Positions 1 to 7,016 of a stretch of DNA of 42,704 nucleotides are shown here, piece after piece (positions within the stretch are counted from its first letter, which is position 1; each line of letters starts with the position of its first letter). Position numbers and translations under genes: made by a program. Below the pieces are notes generated by a model. It had not been told where the DNA came from. It did no database searches and worked only from the letters and a program-made list of their open reading frames with translations. The DNA is taken from positions 1 through 42,704 of IMG/VR virus record IMGVR_UViG_3300042868_007671. One strand, given 5' to 3'. This DNA comes from a virus.

Positions 1-113
1 TATTGTACATCCAATGGATTTTTTGGTATTGGTCTTTGTTCTAGTACATCCAGGAACCCACCAAATGTTTTAGTAGTGTAATACGGACTAAATTTGTTGT
101 ATTCTGCAGCCAT
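1..113 (-). CDS. Baseplate wedge protein, gp53-like (partial, N-terminus only)
   Basis: Only the first 37 codons are in the window; the gene runs off the left edge. The ATG overlaps the stop of the preceding minus-strand gene (TAATG), so the two are translationally coupled. The visible protein starts MAAEYNKFSPYY and continues with a Phe-Leu-Asp stretch followed by RPIP. In many contractile-tailed phages a gp53/LysM-type wedge protein starts the same way, with a YY-x-T segment, a hydrophobic FLD-like segment and RPIP, before a conserved block on phage geometry. The call rests on this short resemblance and on the neighbouring baseplate gene. The rest of the gene would be needed for a firm name. 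Confidence 0.5.
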   Translation of the reverse strand, partial: MAAEYNKFSPYYTTKTFGGFLDVLEQRPIPKNPLDVQ

Positions 114-886
114 TATAGGAATCCTCTGTCTGTAAGCTCACCAGCAGCAAATCCGTCCAAACTAAAGTTGTCAGCAATGTTCCGCTTGCTGTAAACTGGT
201 TGTAACTGAATACTGAACTGACTTATTGTAGGAACACGAGTGGCACCTGAACTTACATAATCAACATCTGCAGGCATGGTGTGATTGAATTGTGTGACCA
301 CACAAGGCACGTGCGGAAAATAATGATCTCCATACCCGTCCAGGTAAACCAATGGTGGAGGATTGCCAGCATTAGAACTGTTGGCAAAAAACATCTTTGT
401 AGACGCTCTAAAGAAATAAATACATCCTAGTACATATGCTGCTTCGTCAGCTGTTTGAACAGTCATTTCTGCTGTGATTTGTATATTTTGCACTTCACTG
501 TTTTCGTAGGAATAGTGCGGATAATTGCTATGGGTGTAGCGTTGTGCTGAGTAGTTGGCCTGGTGTGTGACACTAATCTGAGGAGTGTGTGGAAATATAA
601 CCCCACCCACTGTACCCAAGGGAGACATTACTCCAGCAAAGCCCAACACCGGGCAACTGATTTTTACACGCCAGTCTCGGCCGGCGCCCGGGGATCCACT
701 AAAATTAACGTCCTCCGATCCTATATTAGTAGAACCCAGCCGCGATCCGCCCAATCTTAAACCTGCAGATTCTAATCGAGCCAGCGCTGGATTGGCAATG
801 TAACTGATGGCATTGGTAGCTGTTTTAACGCCAAGGCCAACTGCTCGACCCACTGCCTTATTGGTAATTTCTTTGAACCAGGACAT
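113..886 (-). CDS. Baseplate/tail-tube junction protein (gp48/gp54-type)
   Basis: 257 aa. The N-terminal 50 residues are Ala/Gly-rich and probably helical. Residues about 70-235 are beta-rich with a tail-tube-like character: a PHTPQISVTHQANYS segment, then a YPHYSYENSE segment, a hydrophobic AAYVLGCIYFFRAST helix and a final beta stretch. T4 gp48 and gp54 cap the baseplate hub and start tube polymerisation, and each has a tube-like domain. This protein has the size and position of such a junction protein but cannot be assigned to one of the two. It is translated from ATG 886 with an AAGGGG Shine-Dalgarno, just downstream of a perfect late promoter, and is coupled to the gp53-like gene. A tail tube protein proper is a less likely alternative. 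Confidence 0.55.
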   Translation of the reverse strand: MSWFKEITNKAVGRAVGLGVKTATNAISYIANPALARLESAGLRLGGSRLGSTNIGSEDVNFSGSPGAGRDWRVKISCPVLGFAGVMSPLGTVGGVIFPHTPQISVTHQANYSAQRYTHSNYPHYSYENSEVQNIQITAEMTVQTADEAAYVLGCIYFFRASTKMFFANSSNAGNPPPLVYLDGYGDHYFPHVPCVVTQFNHTMPADVDYVSSGATRVPTISQFSIQLQPVYSKRNIADNFSLDGFAAGELTDRGFL

Positions 887-904
887 AGTATTCCCCTTAT
901 GTTA

Positions 905-912
905 TATTTATA
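905..912 (-). promoter_or_regulatory. T4-type late promoter, TATAAATA
   Basis: Read on the minus strand this is the exact T4 late consensus TATAAATA. It lies 19 bp upstream of the ATG of the minus-strand baseplate gene, with the AAGGGG ribosome-binding site in between. The gp55 that would recognise it is encoded on the opposite strand immediately to the right. Confidence 0.8.
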
Positions 913-1005
913 GAAATCAAAATATGTAGTTTTAATAGACCTGGTTGCAATATTAAAACAAATATGTTACATTAGTTCAGCAGAGACTCTGCCAAGGAGA
1001 TCAAA

Positions 1006-1905
1006 ATTAAACACAATTATCTAAACAACAAAGACATCCTCAAGGAGATACATCGCAGTAAAAACACATATTGTTCGTATGCAGATCCTGAGTGCAGCGA
1101 TTACGATATTATCATACACAAAATGGATCAAATAACCCAAGAGACCATTGATCAAGCTAGAGAAAACAGAGCCGACAGACTTGCTCGATTGGCGCTTGAA
1201 ACTGCCACAGCCGGAGGAGAAAAACGAAAACTAGACGAATTTGCTATTCCTGTAGAAAGTATTCTTGCAACCGATGTGGTTTTTAGAGTAATGACTTGGG
1301 ATCATGTGCCGGTTAACGATGTAGCAACCAAAAAAGCAGCAGATGCACTGGCAGAAGCAGCAGAAGACGAAGCTGCACATACAGAATACGATGACGACGA
1401 CATTGAAATAGTAAAAGCGCCAGTGTCTACTATAAAGTATGTAAAATGCAACTTTCCTCCGTTCCAACATTTCAAACTGCAAGACACCAACCAACCTTAT
1501 TGTGTTGGCAAAAGTCACTGGAAAGGTGACTTAGAAACTGGTGAATGGTCGAGAGACCACGGATCAATGACCAAAAAGCTGGCACTGATGTTTATGAAAC
1601 TGTGTGAGCGTTATGCCACAAGAAGCAACTGGAGAGGATACACCTACAATGACGAAATGCGAAGCCAAGCCCTGCTGCAACTCAGCCAAATCGGACTGCA
1701 ATTTGACGAGTCCAAATCGCAGAACCCTTTTGCGTATTATACTGCCGCTATCACTAATAGCTTTACTCGTGTCTTGAATATCGAAAAGCGCAATCAAAAC
1801 CTGCGTGACGATATTTTAGAAATGAACAACTTCAATCCCAGCTACACTCGTCAAGGAATGAGCAGCGGTGGTGGTTATGTGGGTGGTGATGGAGATCACG
1901 ATTAA
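1006..1905 (+). CDS. gp55: Late-transcription sigma factor gp55 (probable ATT start)
   Basis: 299 aa if started at ATT 1006; the first ATG is at 1123 and would give 260 aa. gp55 is the T4 sigma-like factor that directs host RNA polymerase to TATAAATA late promoters. The C-terminal half has the family core: LALMFMKLCERYATRSNW, then RSQALLQLSQIGLQFDES, NPFAYYTAAITNSF and an RNQNLRDDILE end. The start matters. Codons before ATG 1123 are open back to TAG 973 and encode HNYLNNKDILKEI, which matches the N-terminal YNYVNNKELLQAI of T4 gp55. No ATG, GTG or TTG lies in that frame. AAGGAG at 994-999 sits six bases before ATT 1006, so ATT is the best start. Residues about 100-135 are an acidic Ala-rich insertion absent from T4 gp55. 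Confidence 0.88.
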   Translation: MKHNYLNNKDILKEIHRSKNTYCSYADPECSDYDIIIHKMDQITQETIDQARENRADRLARLALETATAGGEKRKLDEFAIPVESILATDVVFRVMTWDHVPVNDVATKKAADALAEAAEDEAAHTEYDDDDIEIVKAPVSTIKYVKCNFPPFQHFKLQDTNQPYCVGKSHWKGDLETGEWSRDHGSMTKKLALMFMKLCERYATRSNWRGYTYNDEMRSQALLQLSQIGLQFDESKSQNPFAYYTAAITNSFTRVLNIEKRNQNLRDDILEMNNFNPSYTRQGMSSGGGYVGGDGDHD

Positions 1906-1976
1906 CAGTTCGACAAAACTGCTGTTGAATTACTCATTGGTATTATGTTAAACTATGATCAGTATAGGACTATCCA

Positions 1977-2993
1977 ATGAGTAATTTATTTAAAAAAGCC
2001 GCAGTGTTTACAGATATACATTTTGGACTCAAATCAAACAGTGCATTACACAATGAAGATTGTTTGAATTTTGTCAAATGGGCCACTGCCAAAGCCAAGT
2101 CCGAAGGATGCGAAACTGCAATGTTTCTCGGCGATTGGCACAATAACCGTGCTTCGATCAATATCGTAACTTTGAATTACAGTTTGAAGGCACTGGAACA
2201 TCTTAACGAAAATTTTAGTCAGGTATTTTTTATTCCCGGCAATCACGATCTTTATTATCGAGACAAACGAGACATTCAAAGTGTTGAATGGGCTCGACAT
2301 CTTGCCAATGTGCATATATGCAACGATTGGCTTGAATCAGGTGATGTAATTATTGCACCCTGGTTGGTGGGTGACGACTACAAAAAGATACCCAAGCTCA
2401 AAGGCAAATACATGTTTGGGCACTTTGAGCTGCCGGGATACATGATGAATGCCATGGTTGAAATGCCAGATCACGGCGAAGTCAAACGTGAAGACTTTAA
2501 CAACTTTGATCATGTGTTTACCGGGCACTTCCACAAACGACAAACAAAAAAGAATATTACCTATATCGGCAACTGCTTTCCGCACAACTATGCCGATGCT
2601 GGCGACGACGATCGCGGAGTAATGATCCTTGATTGGGGGCAAGATCCAGTGTATCATGCTTGGCCCGATCAACCCAAGTACAGAGTTTACAACTTGAGTA
2701 CTGTGCTAGACAATCCCGATGCTTTGCTGACCACAAACATGCATACCAGGATCAATCTTGATATTGATATCAGCTACGAAGAAGCCAGTTTTATCAAGGA
2801 TACGTTTATGGAAAGCCATAAACTTAGAGAAATAAAACTGATACCGCAGCACACTGCTGAATTGGATACCATGGTTGCAAAAGGCAACATTGCGTTTCAA
2901 AGCGTGGATCAAATTGTATCAGGCCAATTGACCAACATCACCAGCGAACACTATAATACAAAGCTATTGCTTGAAATTTATCAGAACCTTTAA
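1977..2993 (+). CDS. gp47: Recombination endonuclease subunit gp47 (Mre11-like nuclease)
   Basis: 338 aa, about the length of T4 gp47. It is the metallophosphoesterase subunit of the gp46/gp47 complex, which resects DNA ends for recombination-dependent replication. All metal-binding motifs of the Mre11/SbcD family are visible: D13-I-H15, G52-D-W-H55, G88-N-H-D91, H149 in the GHFEL segment, and G183-H-F-H186. It starts at ATG 1977, 71 bp after gp55. Its stop shares a base with the ATG of gp46 (TAATG at 2990-2994), so the two subunits are translationally coupled, as expected for an obligate complex. Confidence 0.96.
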   Translation: MSNLFKKAAVFTDIHFGLKSNSALHNEDCLNFVKWATAKAKSEGCETAMFLGDWHNNRASINIVTLNYSLKALEHLNENFSQVFFIPGNHDLYYRDKRDIQSVEWARHLANVHICNDWLESGDVIIAPWLVGDDYKKIPKLKGKYMFGHFELPGYMMNAMVEMPDHGEVKREDFNNFDHVFTGHFHKRQTKKNITYIGNCFPHNYADAGDDDRGVMILDWGQDPVYHAWPDQPKYRVYNLSTVLDNPDALLTTNMHTRINLDIDISYEEASFIKDTFMESHKLREIKLIPQHTAELDTMVAKGNIAFQSVDQIVSGQLTNITSEHYNTKLLLEIYQNL

Positions 2994-4759
2994 TGATCAA
3001 AATAAAATCCGTAACTGCAAAAAACTTTTTATCAATTGGCAACGTCACACAAAGTGTAAACTTGGATCGCAGCGATCTAACGCTGATCCTAGGAGAAAAT
3101 TTAGATCTAGGTGGTGACGATTCAGGCGCCCGAAACGGTACAGGCAAAAGCGCACTGTTGAATATTGTCAGCTATGCGCTATACGGGCATGCATTGACCA
3201 ATATCAAAAAAGATAACCTGATCAACCGCACCAACGGCAAAGCCATGTTGGTCACTGTTGACTTTGAAAAAGATGGCATAGATTATCGTATTGAGCGTGG
3301 TCGCAAACCCAACATTATGAAATTCTATGTGGCCGATGTTGAACAGCAGGTTACAGACGAAAGTCAAGGCGATTCAAGGGAAACGCAAGCTGAAATTGAA
3401 AAATTGATATGCATGAGCCACGACATGTTTCAACACATTGTGGCTCTCAACACATATACTGCTCCGTTTTTGAGTTTGAAGGCCAACGAACAACGAACCA
3501 TTATCGAGCAGTTGCTGGGTATCACACTGCTGTCTGACAAAGCTGATGCTTTAAAAGAAAGATCCAGAGGCACAAAAGAAAGTATACAAACTGAAGAGCT
3601 TCGTATACGAGCAGTAACTGATGCCAATCGTCGCATCGAAGAACAAATTGCTGCACTAAAACGCAGACAGTCGTTGTGGATTACCAAACACAACGAAGAA
3701 GTTGATCAACTAGGAGTTGCATATGATCAGCTGAATCAAATCGACATCGACGAAGAACTTGCTGCACATCGTGCGTTGGATTTGTATAACAAAAAGACAA
3801 AAGACTTGGCAGATTTGACCAAGGCAATCAAACGAGCCGAACTGGATCTGGCAAGAGAAGAAAAATCTGGATCAACCCTGGTAACTGAAATCACCAGTCT
3901 CAAGAATCACACATGTCACAGTTGCGGGCAAAGCTGGCACAATGATCAACAAGATCTACAACTCAAAGACAAACAACATCTACTAGAACTGTGCGGCGAA
4001 CACATTGTTGAATACCGGGCACAGATACACGAATTAACCGCTGCAATCACAGACATCGGCAATGCAGGCGCACAACCGCAGGTGTTCTACGACAAAGAAT
4101 CCGACGCAATTGAGCATAGAAGTACACTGGCCAATTTGAAATCCAACTTGGAAAGAAAATTACAAGACCAGGACCCTTATGCAGAACAAATCGAAGACAT
4201 GACAAAAACTGCTCTTGAAGAGATCAGTTATGATGTGTTGAACGAGCTTACTAAGGTTCGTGATCATGAAGAGTTCCTGCTAAAATTGCTTACTAACAAA
4301 GACAGCTTTATTCGTAAAAAGATTATTGATCAGAACTTGAGTTACTTGAATACCAGACTCAGTTACTATTTGGAAAAAATAGGTTTACCACACCAGGTAT
4401 CATTTCAAAATGACCTGAGTGTGAGCATCACTGAATTGGGTCGAGACATGGACTTTGACAACTTGTCAAGAGGTGAACGCAACAGACTTATTTTGAGTCT
4501 CAGCTGGGCCTTCCGTGATGTTTGGGAAAACTTATATCAAAAAATCAATTTGCTTTTTGTCGACGAGCTGGTTGATTCAGGACTGGATGCCAGTGGAATG
4601 GAAGGGTCTCTTGCTATACTAAAGAAAATCAGCAGAGACAGCAAGAAAAGTGTTTGGTTGGTAAGTCATAGAGACGAACTGGTTGCTCGAGTAGAAAACA
4701 TACTAAAAGTTACAAAAAGCAACGGTTTTACAACTTACAGTACCGATAGTGAAAGTTAA
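2993..4759 (+). CDS. gp46: Recombination endonuclease subunit gp46 (Rad50-like ATPase)
   Basis: 588 aa, close to T4 gp46. This SMC/Rad50-type ABC ATPase pairs with gp47. In order: Walker A GARNGTGKS (residues 45-53); a long coiled coil (about 170-290); the zinc hook C308-H-S-C311, which dimerises the coiled-coil apex; the returning coil (about 330-440); the ABC signature LSRGE (491-495); and Walker B LLFVDE (520-525), with a SHRDE segment near the end. All catalytic elements are present, so it should be active. It overlaps the gp47 stop by one base. No clear intrinsic terminator follows; a 10-bp inverted repeat does. Confidence 0.96.
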   Translation: MIKIKSVTAKNFLSIGNVTQSVNLDRSDLTLILGENLDLGGDDSGARNGTGKSALLNIVSYALYGHALTNIKKDNLINRTNGKAMLVTVDFEKDGIDYRIERGRKPNIMKFYVADVEQQVTDESQGDSRETQAEIEKLICMSHDMFQHIVALNTYTAPFLSLKANEQRTIIEQLLGITLLSDKADALKERSRGTKESIQTEELRIRAVTDANRRIEEQIAALKRRQSLWITKHNEEVDQLGVAYDQLNQIDIDEELAAHRALDLYNKKTKDLADLTKAIKRAELDLAREEKSGSTLVTEITSLKNHTCHSCGQSWHNDQQDLQLKDKQHLLELCGEHIVEYRAQIHELTAAITDIGNAGAQPQVFYDKESDAIEHRSTLANLKSNLERKLQDQDPYAEQIEDMTKTALEEISYDVLNELTKVRDHEEFLLKLLTNKDSFIRKKIIDQNLSYLNTRLSYYLEKIGLPHQVSFQNDLSVSITELGRDMDFDNLSRGERNRLILSLSWAFRDVWENLYQKINLLFVDELVDSGLDASGMEGSLAILKKISRDSKKSVWLVSHRDELVARVENILKVTKSNGFTTYSTDSES

Positions 4760-4761
4760 CC

Positions 4762-4832
4762 GCGTACAGGGACGAACATATAATATAATAAAAAATTACA
4801 GGAATGGTAAAATCATAACCCACCCTGTACGC
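4762..4832. repeat. 10-bp inverted repeat between gp46 and the nuclease gene
   Basis: GCGTACAGGG at 4762-4771 is exactly complementary to CCCTGTACGC at 4823-4832, enclosing a 51-base AT-rich loop that contains TATAATATAATA. The second arm is followed by AGTTATTTT. The loop is long for an intrinsic terminator. It could be an operator-like or RNA element, and the TATAAT runs could be host-type -10 boxes. No function can be assigned. Confidence 0.5.
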
Positions 4833-4890
4833 AGTTATTTTAACATATCAACACAAACACATAAGTAAAACACAAGGCATATAATCACAC

Positions 4891-5409
4891 ATGAGCGGAT
4901 CAAAAAGCAAATCTAAAGGAAACAGTTGGGAACGGACAGTATCTAAATTTCTGTCAGAACAACACAATGCATCCTTTATTCGTGCTCCGCACAGTGGCGC
5001 TTATATCGGTGGAACAAACTCATATAGAAAAGCAACACTCGACCAAAGTCAAGTCAAGAGTTTCAAAGGAGACATCGTTCCGCCAGAGGACTGGAAATAT
5101 TTCAATGCAGAAGCCAAAAACTATGCAGATTTTCCATTCCATCAGCTATTTCAAGGCCCAGTGTTGATCCTTGAAAAGTGGCTCGGTCAACTATTAGAAG
5201 TCGCTAACCCCGACGACATAAATGTGTTGATCATGAAATTTAACCGTAAAGGCAGTTTTATAGCCATACAACCGACACCAAGTCTAATACACAATCAAAA
5301 TCATCTAACATACAAATCATCCACATACGGCAGCTGGGTAATCCAGGACTTTGAGTCATTTTGGATTGCCAACACAGATACTATACAAAAACTAGCCACC
5401 AAGGCATGA
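4891..5409 (+). CDS. PD-(D/E)XK nuclease, Hjc-type Holliday junction resolvase-like
   Basis: 172 aa. The catalytic pattern of PD-(D/E)XK nucleases is visible: E14 in a KGNSWERTVSKFL helix, an FIRAPHSGA strand, K59-G-D61, and E74-A-K76 (E-x-K). An HQLF helix follows. Archaeal Hjc and related phage resolvases have the same spacing, with an N-terminal Glu helix, then Asp, then E-x-K. Resolving branched DNA would fit a position directly after gp47/gp46. The C-terminal half (a beta-rich IQPTPSL region and an FESFW segment) has no domain I recognise. It could also be a restriction-like or repair nuclease of the same fold. A TATAAT sequence lies just upstream of the start in the AT-rich leader. Confidence 0.65.
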   Translation: MSGSKSKSKGNSWERTVSKFLSEQHNASFIRAPHSGAYIGGTNSYRKATLDQSQVKSFKGDIVPPEDWKYFNAEAKNYADFPFHQLFQGPVLILEKWLGQLLEVANPDDINVLIMKFNRKGSFIAIQPTPSLIHNQNHLTYKSSTYGSWVIQDFESFWIANTDTIQKLATKA

Positions 5410-5892
5410 CATAACTTACAGTTCAGTTTGATCGAGGAACCTCGATCCCCATTGAGGATATGTGCGATACCATATTCGGACTTGGGTACTGTACGGTAGG
5501 CGCTAACGTAAGGCGCTAAACGATTCGGGCTCTGCGAAACAGATACAACCCGAGCACTCTCCGGCTAGCTAACTAGGGCAGGATGCAGTGTACCGTCATA
5601 ATCGAATCTAGAGTAGGGAGTACAGGATGACCGCTTCCGTGTGTAACAACACAATCTCTTATAGTTAGTGTGTAGAAAGCACTCAGATAATGCTTTGATC
5701 ACTTTTTGGCCTGTTGGGCCGAATTGTGATCTACATCTAGATAATATGTTCTAAAGAGTTAGAGTTAGATAACAGTTTCTAGATTAAACAGATTGGCGAA
5801 GCAATTAATTGCTGAGCGCAAGCGAAAGCAATAGACTAACGAAGTTAGTCTTGATAGTCGAACGCAAGTATAAATGCCATGTTGCGACTATA
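5410..5892. other. Gene-free, hairpin-rich intergenic region between convergent genes
   Basis: 483 bp with no credible ORF on either strand, but with many stems: GATCGAGG/CCTCGATC (5430-5447); TCGGG/CCCGA enclosing TCTG-CGAAA-CAGA (5525-5553); AAAGCA/TGCTTT (5676-5696); GATCAC/GTGATC enclosing TTTGGCC/GGCCGAA (5697-5731); the palindrome AGCAATTAATTGCT (5800-5813); AGACTAAC/GTTAGTCT (5833-5851); and ATAGTCG/CGACTAT (5854-5891). AGGCGCTAA is repeated at 5498-5506 and 5511-5519. Longer-range pairs are possible, such as ACGGTA (5493-5498) with TACCGT (5591-5596). The region is richer in GC and structure than other spacers here. It may encode a structured non-coding RNA, bidirectional terminators, or both. 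I found no tRNA, tmRNA, RNase P or group I intron signature. Confidence 0.6.
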
Positions 5893-6126
5893 TCAAAAGA
5901 ATGGTAATCTAGTTTCTTTGGTAGTTTCCAAGTTGCTCTTGATTATATCTGCAATGATAGATCTTTCTGTTTGACTCATTTCCAACAGTTCAGGGTATGT
6001 GATACCACCTCGCATGTACCAGCACATACGCAATACTTCTTCTTTTAAGGCTTTTACTTCGTTATCATAGCGATCCAAGAACGCTATGACTTCTGCGTCG
6101 GTATTTAAAGTTAAAAGCCTTGTCCG
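5893..6126 (-). CDS. -1 frameshift extension of gp26 (small baseplate-hub/tail-chaperone-like ORF)
   Basis: 77 codons in the -1 frame relative to gp26, ending in RLPFF. The segment contains a charged helix (NEVKALKEEVLRMC), then PELLEMSQTERSIIADII and a final helix. It has no ATG or GTG; the first standard start is TTG 6078, which lacks a Shine-Dalgarno. The open frame runs back without a stop past the T TTT TTC heptamer inside gp26 (6132-6126), with its first upstream stop at TGA 6144-6142. It is therefore best read as the C-terminal part of a gp26 fusion of about 355 aa made by programmed -1 frameshifting, as in the lambda G/GT and P2 E/E' tail chaperones. Independent initiation at TTG, giving a 61-aa protein in the place of T4-family gp51, is the alternative. 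Confidence 0.65.
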   Translation of the reverse strand, partial: RTRLLTLNTDAEVIAFLDRYDNEVKALKEEVLRMCWYMRGGITYPELLEMSQTERSIIADIIKSNLETTKETRLPFF

Positions 6127-6959
6127 AAAAAATTTGCGTAATCAAAGGTTAAATCTATTTTGTAAGTTTTGGTACAAGCCTGGCATGCCAGTTCCAGGCT
6201 GTCGGGCTTGGCGTGTTTGGTGTATTCGTTGATGCGTTCTTGTAGGCTCTTGATCAATCCGCTTTCGGCATTTTGCAAAAATTCGTTGATAAATTCTTCA
6301 TCATCTACACGATTACCATTGACCAACTCCACGTATTCTATACTTTGAGTACAAGCAGCTATACCAAATTTGTACAGTCGATCCATGCTTTCCGTCAGTT
6401 CTTTTGCTTTGTCTTCGGGTGACATGTTGACTGCATTCAACAAGTTTAGAATCTTTTGTTCTTCAAATTCCAACATGTTTGACTTGTTTACTGAAAAATA
6501 ATGTTGTGGTTTGAATCTGATTTTTAGATCCTTGTACAGCAGGGGTGTAGTAAAGTCGGGGCAGGTCAAACTGCTCAACGGACCGCTGAGTTCTATTTCG
6601 TGAGTGTTTTCGTCGTTGCAGTGAGCACATTTGCTGTCAAACTTCATGTTGTTGCCGTAGGTGGCAATTCTAATGGCAATCAACACAGCATCTACGTCTA
6701 CACTGGGCATGGCCCATGCATTTTTGATACTGGGGCAGCAGCTTTGTATCACATCAACAATGCCTTGTCCGTTCAACAGTGCGTCTGGAGTTCGCAACAG
6801 TATTTCGTCTTTGGTGCTCATTGGATAAATGGCAATTTCTCTGTTGACCGGCATATCTATTGCATCTTTGCCCCACCATTGCCCATCACTGGGCAATCTG
6901 AGATAAATTGCAGGCTGACGAAAATGTCCAGCAAGAGGATTGTGGCGCTGATTTTCCAT
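6111..6959 (-). CDS. gp26: Baseplate hub protein gp26-like (T4_baseplate family)
   Basis: 282 aa, longer than T4 gp26 (208 aa). The N-terminus carries YLRLPSDGQWW, followed by DEILLRTPDALLNG, a pattern typical of this family. Two possible zinc-binding CxxC pairs are visible: CAHC near residue 111 and CQAC near residue 262. It ends in the characteristic FDYANFFGQGF. gp26 acts in hub and tail-tip assembly. ATG 6959 has an AGGA ribosome-binding site; it is divergent from the tape measure gene and shares a 57-bp spacer with it. Its fourth- and third-last codon region holds a T TTT TTC heptamer in frame, the probable frameshift site. Position and arrangement suggest a tape-measure chaperone role, which is inference. 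Confidence 0.8.
   Translation of the reverse strand: MENQRHNPLAGHFRQPAIYLRLPSDGQWWGKDAIDMPVNREIAIYPMSTKDEILLRTPDALLNGQGIVDVIQSCCPSIKNAWAMPSVDVDAVLIAIRIATYGNNMKFDSKCAHCNDENTHEIELSGPLSSLTCPDFTTPLLYKDLKIRFKPQHYFSVNKSNMLEFEEQKILNLLNAVNMSPEDKAKELTESMDRLYKFGIAACTQSIEYVELVNGNRVDDEEFINEFLQNAESGLIKSLQERINEYTKHAKPDSLELACQACTKTYKIDLTFDYANFFGQGF
6126..6132 (-). promoter_or_regulatory. Candidate programmed -1 frameshift site, T TTT TTC
   Basis: Reading minus-strand gp26 in frame as AAT TTT TTC GGA, the last base of AAT with the next two codons forms the heptamer T TTT TTC, an X XXY YYZ slippery sequence in the correct phase. A -1 slip puts the ribosome in the frame that runs to 5893. Phage P2 uses the related T TTT TTG in its E/E' tail chaperone gene. 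I see no strong stimulatory hairpin just downstream. Confidence 0.65.
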
Positions 6960-6970
6960 GATTGAATTCC

Positions 6971-6978
6971 TATAAATA
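6971..6978 (+). promoter_or_regulatory. T4-type late promoter, TATAAATA
   Basis: Exact late consensus, 38 bp upstream of the tape measure ATG and in the spacer between the divergent gp26 and tape measure genes. On the minus strand the only related octamer in this spacer is GGTAAATA (7000-6993), a weaker candidate for gp26. Confidence 0.8.
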
Positions 6979-7016
6979 TAATTGAGTAAGTATATTTACC
7001 AGGAAAATCAACCACT

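Noticed and set aside
5600-5615. ATCGAATC resembling a tRNA T-loop in the structured spacer
   Set aside because: The flanking bases do not form a 5-bp T-stem, and no acceptor stem or D-arm pairs around it.
5410-5892. tmRNA, RNase P RNA or group I intron in the structured spacer
   Set aside because: GATTCGGG...GCGAAAC is only superficially tmRNA-like. There is no T-loop or acceptor end, no RNase P core motif and no group I P7/P3 pattern, and no split gene flanks it.
5893-6078. Independent 61-aa gene starting at TTG 6078
   Set aside because: No Shine-Dalgarno precedes the TTG, and the open frame continues upstream to the slippery heptamer; the frameshift extension explains it better. Kept as an alternative in the feature entry.
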